Below, piece by piece: positions 23,661 through 64,000 of a stretch of 64,000 bases of DNA. Under the pieces are notes generated by a model that ran no database searches, had not been told where the DNA came from, and was given only the letters and a program-made list of their open reading frames with translations. Each line of letters opens with the position of its first letter. The stretch's first letter is position 1. Made by a program: the position numbers and the translations under genes. Source of the stretch: Channallabes apus (taxonomy: Eukaryota; Chordata; Actinopteri; Siluriformes; Clariidae); the NCBI GenBank assembly GCA_030522415.1, contig CM060109.1, forward strand, positions 27,168,892 to 27,232,891. Reading direction: 5' to 3'.

Positions 23661-24493
23661 AAGGGAGCAGTTGCATCCTGGGGCAAAGCATCAGGATTAT
23701 ATTTGCATCAAACCCTTTTGGTGCTAAAAGGTTTTTTTTTTCTGACCACATGAGAAATGTTCTTTTCTAGATATGCAGTAATATTTTTGGTTTCAGGAAG
23801 GACTGGTCTGGAGATGAGATAAAAAAAGAGTGGCAGTAGTCATTTTTTAGTTATGCCACTGAGCATTTGTTAGTATGGGCTGTCTGTTTAAAGAATTCTG
23901 TCTTGTAGTGTCAGACATGATATGGATCATTTGTGGCATAAAGACACACAATGAAATAGAGCCTGTATCTTGAGCCTGCATCAAATCAATTTATATTAGA
24001 TCAACATGTTCAGCATTGTTGATTTGTATTGTATTGCTTGTGCTTTCCAGATTAGATTAAATTATGAATAACGGTAATAGATTCTCTGTTTCTAAAATGG
24101 AGCCTTGTTTGCGTCAGTAAGACATGTGCTTCTTCTCCTCGTCCTGTTCACTGCCTCAGGAGAGTATCAGCACGGCGCTGGAATGTACACCAGTGGTTCT
24201 CATCATTATTCCTAAAGGACCACTGCATATTTTAGTGCTTTCCCTGCTCTACCACACCCATTTCAATTAAGAAAAGGCTGTCAGTTCGTCGATTAGTTAA
24301 ATCAGGTGTGCTGGGAGCTGAGGGAGTACTAAATTATGGTTTAATTGTGAACTGATGCTATATAGACAACGTTGTCTGAAATAAATGTGTATCAGCGTGA
24401 TAATTTTGATTAGATTTTAGCATTTCACCGTGAGTAGAGACTGTAGACTAACTAGCGTTATCTCACCCCATCCTGCTGTTTCCACAGGCGAAG

Positions 24494-24574
24494 ATGCAGA
24501 CCAGGCTGGAGTGGAAGCGACACACGTGCACAATCCATTTTATGTTAGGGGTGGCGGGGGACTGTGCCCCCTAA
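24494..24574 (+). CDS. Upstream ORF in LATS2 leader (26 codons)
   Basis: If exon 2 starts at 24488, the first ATG in the leader opens a 26-codon ORF (MQTRLEWKRH...) that ends at TAA 24572-24574, well before the LATS2 ATG at 24953. It could reduce translation of the main ORF. Its place in the mature mRNA depends on the inferred acceptor, and no conservation can be judged here. Confidence 0.35.
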   Translation: MQTRLEWKRHTCTIHFMLGVAGDCAP

Positions 24575-24667
24575 AGGACCATGTGCTCCAGTAGGTCATC
24601 GAAGATCTACTAAGTTTACACTAGAGTCCACCTGGGTGGGAGCTTTAGCTAAAATTCATAGTTGAGC

Positions 24668-24802
24668 TGTGCGTGCGTGCGTGCGTGTGTGCGTGCGTGT
24701 GTGCGTGCGTGTGTGCGTGCGTGTGTGCGTGCGTGTGTGCGTGCGTGCGTGTGTGCGTGCGTGTGTGCGTGCGTGTGTGCGTGCGTGTGTGCGTGTGTGT
24801 GA
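24668..24802 (+). repeat. (GCGTGCGTGTGT)n microsatellite in LATS2 leader
   Basis: A 12-bp higher-order unit of alternating purine and pyrimidine, about 135 bp long, ends 150 bp before the LATS2 start codon. If exon 2 begins at 24488 it is transcribed as part of the 5' UTR. Such alternation favours Z-DNA. Confidence 0.85.
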
Positions 24803-24952
24803 GAAGGTCTGTGAATTTATTTTTCTTATTTTTTTTTCCCTCTGCTACTGCAATTGACTTGGTATGTGTAAGTGAGTAAGCGAGTGAATTTGCCAGCATG
24901 CAGGGGTGGGGGTGTCTGTGAGTGTGTACCATAGGTTAGGGTGGGTCCACCC

Positions 24953-39965
<15,013 letters not shown>

Positions 39966-41690
39966 GACATAGGGAACGGTTTCAAATGCTGATTTGGCTT
40001 CACCAGTGTGGCTTTAAGTAAATGAAACACAATACACCAGACAGGACTGTTGAGGTTTGGTTAAAATGGGTGCATGAAGCATGAAAAGAGAAAAATAATG
40101 GCATGTGAAATGCATAGTATGGCTAACATTATCACGCAAAATCTTTTACTTGTTCATGGATATGTATGTCTAATGGAAACTGCAATCTGGGACCAAGAAG
40201 TGTGGACTGAAACAGATTCATTGTGACATACAATTCTGTGTCTCTCTGCACATTTCTCTGTCAGTAAAGGTGATGCAGCAGTTCCTAATTCCAGATGAGT
40301 AACTGTGATTGTGGTCACTGGACTTACTGTAACCAGTGCAGGGCAAAACCTATGGTTATTTGATGATTAAGAACCATGTGTGGCACATGACCACACGACT
40401 TCAAAATCCTTCTACCCAAATAATATGCGGATCCAAATACACTCAGATGTGTTATTTGTTCTGCAAGTATCTGTAGAGATACCCACGTGAATCTACCAAG
40501 AATTTAAAAGGATCAACTCATTTAAACCTTGAAGGGTTTATACAGTAGACACTAAAAATAGATGTAGTCTATTTGGAGTTTACAAGTCCCAGGAGAAAAT
40601 GCACCTAAATGAAGATAAGATATGGCTCAGGTTGTTTTCCTCCTTGTGTTAAAGGAAGCGTGTATAAATTTCAGAATACTTTGGTTTGAACGTGATTTCT
40701 TGATGCCTCCTAGTGATTTCAAAAACAGAGTAACACTCAAACTGAAAAATATATATATATACATATACTTTTTTATTTGCTACGTATGTTACATCTTCTG
40801 ACTTAATCTGCACCTCAGAGCTTTCACAGTTATGACATTATTGTACTAGCAGTTTGTGTCATCACAACTCCTTAGGGGTAATACTTGGTTTCCAGTTTCC
40901 AGCATTACTCTTGGTATCTGAACCTTCCCCACTGCTTTAATATTTGCACCTAGGCATCATCAGTTATTTACTGTAGCCTATATATAGCAAGCAATATGTC
41001 CAGCCCAGTATACAGTCCTAACAATCAGGGGAGTCATTAAAAAGAAATATCCTTGTGTAAATTCACTGGCAACACTTGTACCCAAATATATATAAATATT
41101 TAAATTTGGCCATTTTTATCAAAGTTCTTGCACCACACATACATACACACACTGTACAGTGTTAAAACATGAAGTCTCTGACTACAATATAAATAATCTT
41201 ATAAAACAGTAGTGAAAGTGTTAAGAACTATTAAAGTGTCAGAAGAAAATTAACTGTAGGGGATTCCTATGTGCAATACAGAATATATATTATATAATGT
41301 TCTAATCATACAAGCCACCCTTTAAATCAATACTGAAATACACTATGTAAAAGTAAAAATATTGGTTTTATTTTTTTCCCCTCAATATAGATCCCTGACT
41401 CAGTGCTGCTCTTGTTATTGATGTTACATTATCACCATACTTTTATATATTTTATACCTTTTTTTCTTTTGTAAAAATGCATGCTGTTGGTTGACGGTGT
41501 TATTGACACTAGACGTGACGAACCGTGTGCCTTCTAATGAATGTGTGGGTGTGTCCACCACATGCTGATCAGTATTTAAGAGGTAGATGGAAACATACTT
41601 TTCCCTTCACTCAGGCTGGCCCTAAATGTTTGGGAAAGGATGTTTAGAAGAGTGGAAGCATGGAAGTGGAAAATAAAGATTGGAATGAAA
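39966..41690 (+). other. LATS2: LATS2 3' UTR (inferred)
   Basis: Non-coding sequence after the LATS2 stop, up to AATAAA at 41672-41677. Other AATAAA-like hexamers are not obvious before it, but the true cleavage site is not shown by the sequence alone. Confidence 0.45.
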
Positions 41691-42392
41691 ATGAGCTATT
41701 AAAATGTTAAAGATATAAAAAGACAAAGTTAATTTCAGTGGATGTTAAATGCCTGTTTTTTTTAAGTGAGATGATGTTGAAGTTGTTGTATTGAATTCAA
41801 AAGTCAAGTCCATCTAATTAACTTTTTTTTTCGAAGGGAAGACTTGACACTAAGTAACTGAACGAAACCAACTCTTTGATGCTAATTGACAATCATTAAT
41901 GCATTTTCAAGCTTTTATTTTAAAATTATTGAACATCTGATTGGAAGAACTTAATTAAATATCCAATCCATGATGGGGTCTCATAAGTAGTTAAACATAA
42001 ATCACAAATGATATTTAACTGATTTAAAGAACATTTACCACAATTTGTATTGCACGAGTTAATACTAACATTATACATTTTTATCCCAGTGAGACCTAAC
42101 CGCAAATGTGCCAGATGCTTGGCTGATCTGTATTCATCAGGATGGAAGTAAACATTTCTTGAGACAGACTTCATATAACAATTTATGTGTCATGAGAGTT
42201 TGTTTTGGTTTGGATGGATTTTCTGTATTTTATTGTTGAAAGCGCTGACTGACAATCTTTGGCTGATGATAACAGATATTGGACTTTAGCGTGCTTTTTT
42301 TTTTTTTTTTTTTTTTGTATTTCAGTGCTTGAGTCGGGTGGACCTTTTTGACTTCTGTGATCTTCCTTAATGTATTATATAATACACCTACT

Positions 42393-42397
<5 letters not shown>

Positions 42398-42437
<40 letters not shown>
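42398..42437. repeat. (TA)n microsatellite
   Basis: About 20 TA units. Poly-T runs at 42294-42316 and 42546-42570 flank the region. Confidence 0.9.
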
Positions 42438-42441
<4 letters not shown>

Positions 42442-42779
42442 TTATACAGATATACATATTTTTTGTATCTTTTTATTTTTCATTTTCTGAGCTAACTTCT
42501 GAACCTCTGTTTCTTCAGTATTACAGTTAATATTTGGATTCATCTTTTTTTTTTTTTCTTTTTTTTTTTTAAATACATGTATGAACCAAGAATTTGTTAA
42601 ATATGCTTCCACTGTTTTCACATGTGTAGATGTATATTCCTAAATTAAATTAAACAAATGAATCTTGTTGTTTGCATTCTTTAATTGTTTAATATGCTTA
42701 CTGGTAAGGTATTTTTAAAAACAATTATTTGATCTGAAAAATGTCTCCTATAATAACTGCAGGGAAAAGTAGTTTAATC

Positions 42780-43065
42780 AACACGTGTGTGTGTGTGTGT
42801 GTGTGTGTGATGCTGGCTCACAGCTCCAGGGTCATCCTGAACTTGTTTTACTGGCTGTGAGGAGGTTTGGATGTTCCCTGTGTATCTGCAAGTTTACTGG
42901 TTTCTCCATCCTTCCATAAAACAATAGGTGTAAGTAGATACAATTTCTAAGTAGATGAATCTGGCCAAGGTGTGTATGTGTGTATGATGCCCTGTAAAGG
43001 ACTGATAGATTGTATTTCAGTGTTTCCACAGGATCACCCATGACCCCAAACGCAAATAAAGCAAA
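42780..43065 (+). repeat. (GT)n plus SINE/LINE2-tail-type repeat
   Basis: A GT run (42785-42809) is followed by ctggctcacagctccagggt, ggatgttccctgtgtatctg and gatgccctgtaaaggactga, the forward orientation of the family at 10176-10505. It lies between LATS2 and XPO4. Confidence 0.6.
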
Positions 43066-43289
43066 ATGAGAAAGAATGTATTATTGCCGGTATTGGTGGG
43101 TTTCCCCTGGGCACCCAAATATGTGTTGATCACAGTTAACACTGAAAACAGTTGAGTATATTATATTACTCAACTTTCCACACTCCGTATCAGAAATGTC
43201 AGAGGTTTCCTTCTAAACTTGAACACTACAGTACTAACTAGTATATTAGCTTGATCAGCCTGGGTTGTGCACTAATGTGCTATGCTGTT

Positions 43290-43383
43290 CAGTAAGCTAG
43301 TGTGCAGGTTTGGCTCTAGCCATTGGCCTGAGCTCCAGCTCAATCCCACAATGCAGTGCGTGGCGCGTCATTGAACAGAGACC
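43290..43383 (+). promoter_or_regulatory. XPO4: XPO4 proximal promoter / 5' UTR
   Basis: An inverted CCAAT box (attgg, 43322-43326) is followed by ATCCCACAATGCAGTGCG at 43343-43360, a near-consensus ZNF143/THAP11 site. GATGGCGGC at the start codon resembles a YY1 site. There is no TATA box. This is a typical layout for a housekeeping promoter. Confidence 0.5.
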
Positions 43384-63525
<20,142 letters not shown>

Positions 63526-63535
63526 ATATCCTTTT
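63526..63535 (+). other. XPO4: Putative U12-type (AT-AC) splice donor of XPO4
   Basis: ATATCCTTTT follows exon 6 exactly where the family sequence needs a phase-1 break (last base c, giving Leu with a following TN). It matches the U12 donor consensus RTATCCTTT perfectly. No GT donor exists at this position. Confidence 0.7.
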
Positions 63536-63829
63536 TAGAAAGATAGATCTTTCCAGTGTATTGTTTGGAACTGAAGTAACTACTGGGCAAGAAAAAAAAA
63601 GTCTGCCTCAACATTTATTATTATTTTTATTTAGCATCTCAGCGAGAAGAAAAATGGATTAAGTTAATGTTTGTCTTACCACAGGCTGAAGTGGACTTAT
63701 TAGCTGAACGTTCTCTCTGAGCAGCCACTCAACTGTTACAGGTAGAATTTGGTTATCATGTGGGTACACTGTTCTTATTAAACTGAGCTCAGCTTTATTG
63801 CTGTGATTAATTTATATTTACAATTTGTA

Positions 63830-63973
63830 TGTGTGTGTGCCCTGCGATGGATTGGCACCCTGTCCAAGGGTGTACCCCGCCTAGTGCCCGAAGTCTCCTG
63901 GGATAGGTTCCAGGTCCCCCGCGACCCTGAACACAGGATTAAGCGGTATAGAAAATGAATGAATGAATGAATT
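63830..63973 (+). repeat. SINE/LINE2-tail-type repeat, 3' part
   Basis: ccctgcgatggattggcacc, gggataggttccaggtcccc and cacaggattaagcggtatag, followed by (AATG)n, is the common fish 3' end. Same family as 10176-10505. Confidence 0.7.
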
Positions 63974-64000
63974 TACATCATGAGCTCAGATGTGATGGAA

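Noticed and set aside
24645..24932. Frames rich in His-Thr/Cys-Val over the GCGT array
   Set aside because: Repeat artefact; the real LATS2 frame starts at 24953.
63674..63737. Possible XPO4 exon between ccacag at 63687 and gt at 63741
   Set aside because: Its translation (AEVDLLAERSL, then a stop) does not fit XPO4, and phase does not match the preceding U12-type donor.

Overview
The window is nuclear DNA of a ray-finned (teleost) fish. It has vertebrate genes with GT-AG introns, long AT-rich introns, many microsatellites, and Tc1/mariner, hAT, piggyBac, LINE2 and SINE families typical of fish genomes. The repeat set would fit an otophysan such as a catfish, but species cannot be fixed from the sequence. 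Gene order is SKA3 (+), SAP18 (-), a THAP/transposase-derived gene (+), LATS2 (+) and XPO4 (+, 5' part only). Apart from the THAP gene this matches the order and relative strands of human 13q12.11 as I know it, so it is a conserved microsynteny block.

Layout. 1-1156: repeats, a 103-bp perfect palindrome and the SKA3 upstream region. 1157-5264: ten coding exons of SKA3, with a 550-bp piggyBac-type element in one intron. 5265-7259: intergenic DNA with Tc1 and SINE remnants. 7260-11178: SAP18 on the minus strand, four exons, with a hAT element inside a larger repeat in intron 2. 11179-11571: short divergent promoter shared by SAP18 and the THAP gene. 11572-15266: two-exon gene for a THAP finger fused to a PIF/ISL2EU-like DDE domain; its intron holds a deleted mariner element split by a deleted Tc1 element. 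15267-20570: Tc1 and hAT remnants. 20570-39965: LATS2, with a CpG-rich non-coding first exon and seven coding exons. 39966-43290: LATS2 3' UTR and repeats. 43384-63525: first six coding exons of XPO4, whose 14.7-kb intron 1 holds a broken endogenous retrovirus on the minus strand, a LINE2 copy, a Tc1 copy and an unrecognised 169-codon ORF.

The host genes do not form a pathway. SKA3 acts in kinetochore-microtubule coupling, SAP18 in Sin3/HDAC and splicing-linked complexes, LATS2 is the Hippo kinase, and XPO4 is a nuclear transport receptor. Exon joins were checked by codon phase. SAP18 closes at 153 codons, LATS2 at 1147, SKA3 at 574 and the THAP gene at 513, each without an internal stop.

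I found no clear new multi-gene system. The best leads are: the THAP/DDE gene with an apparent Glu in place of a catalytic Asp; an AT-AC (U12-type) donor in XPO4; two identical TEAD-type 10-mers in LATS2; an extra PPxY motif in this LATS2; a small ORF with three TQT motifs framed by a 15-bp inverted repeat; and a palindromic kappaB-like site upstream of the TATA box of the retroviral LTR.
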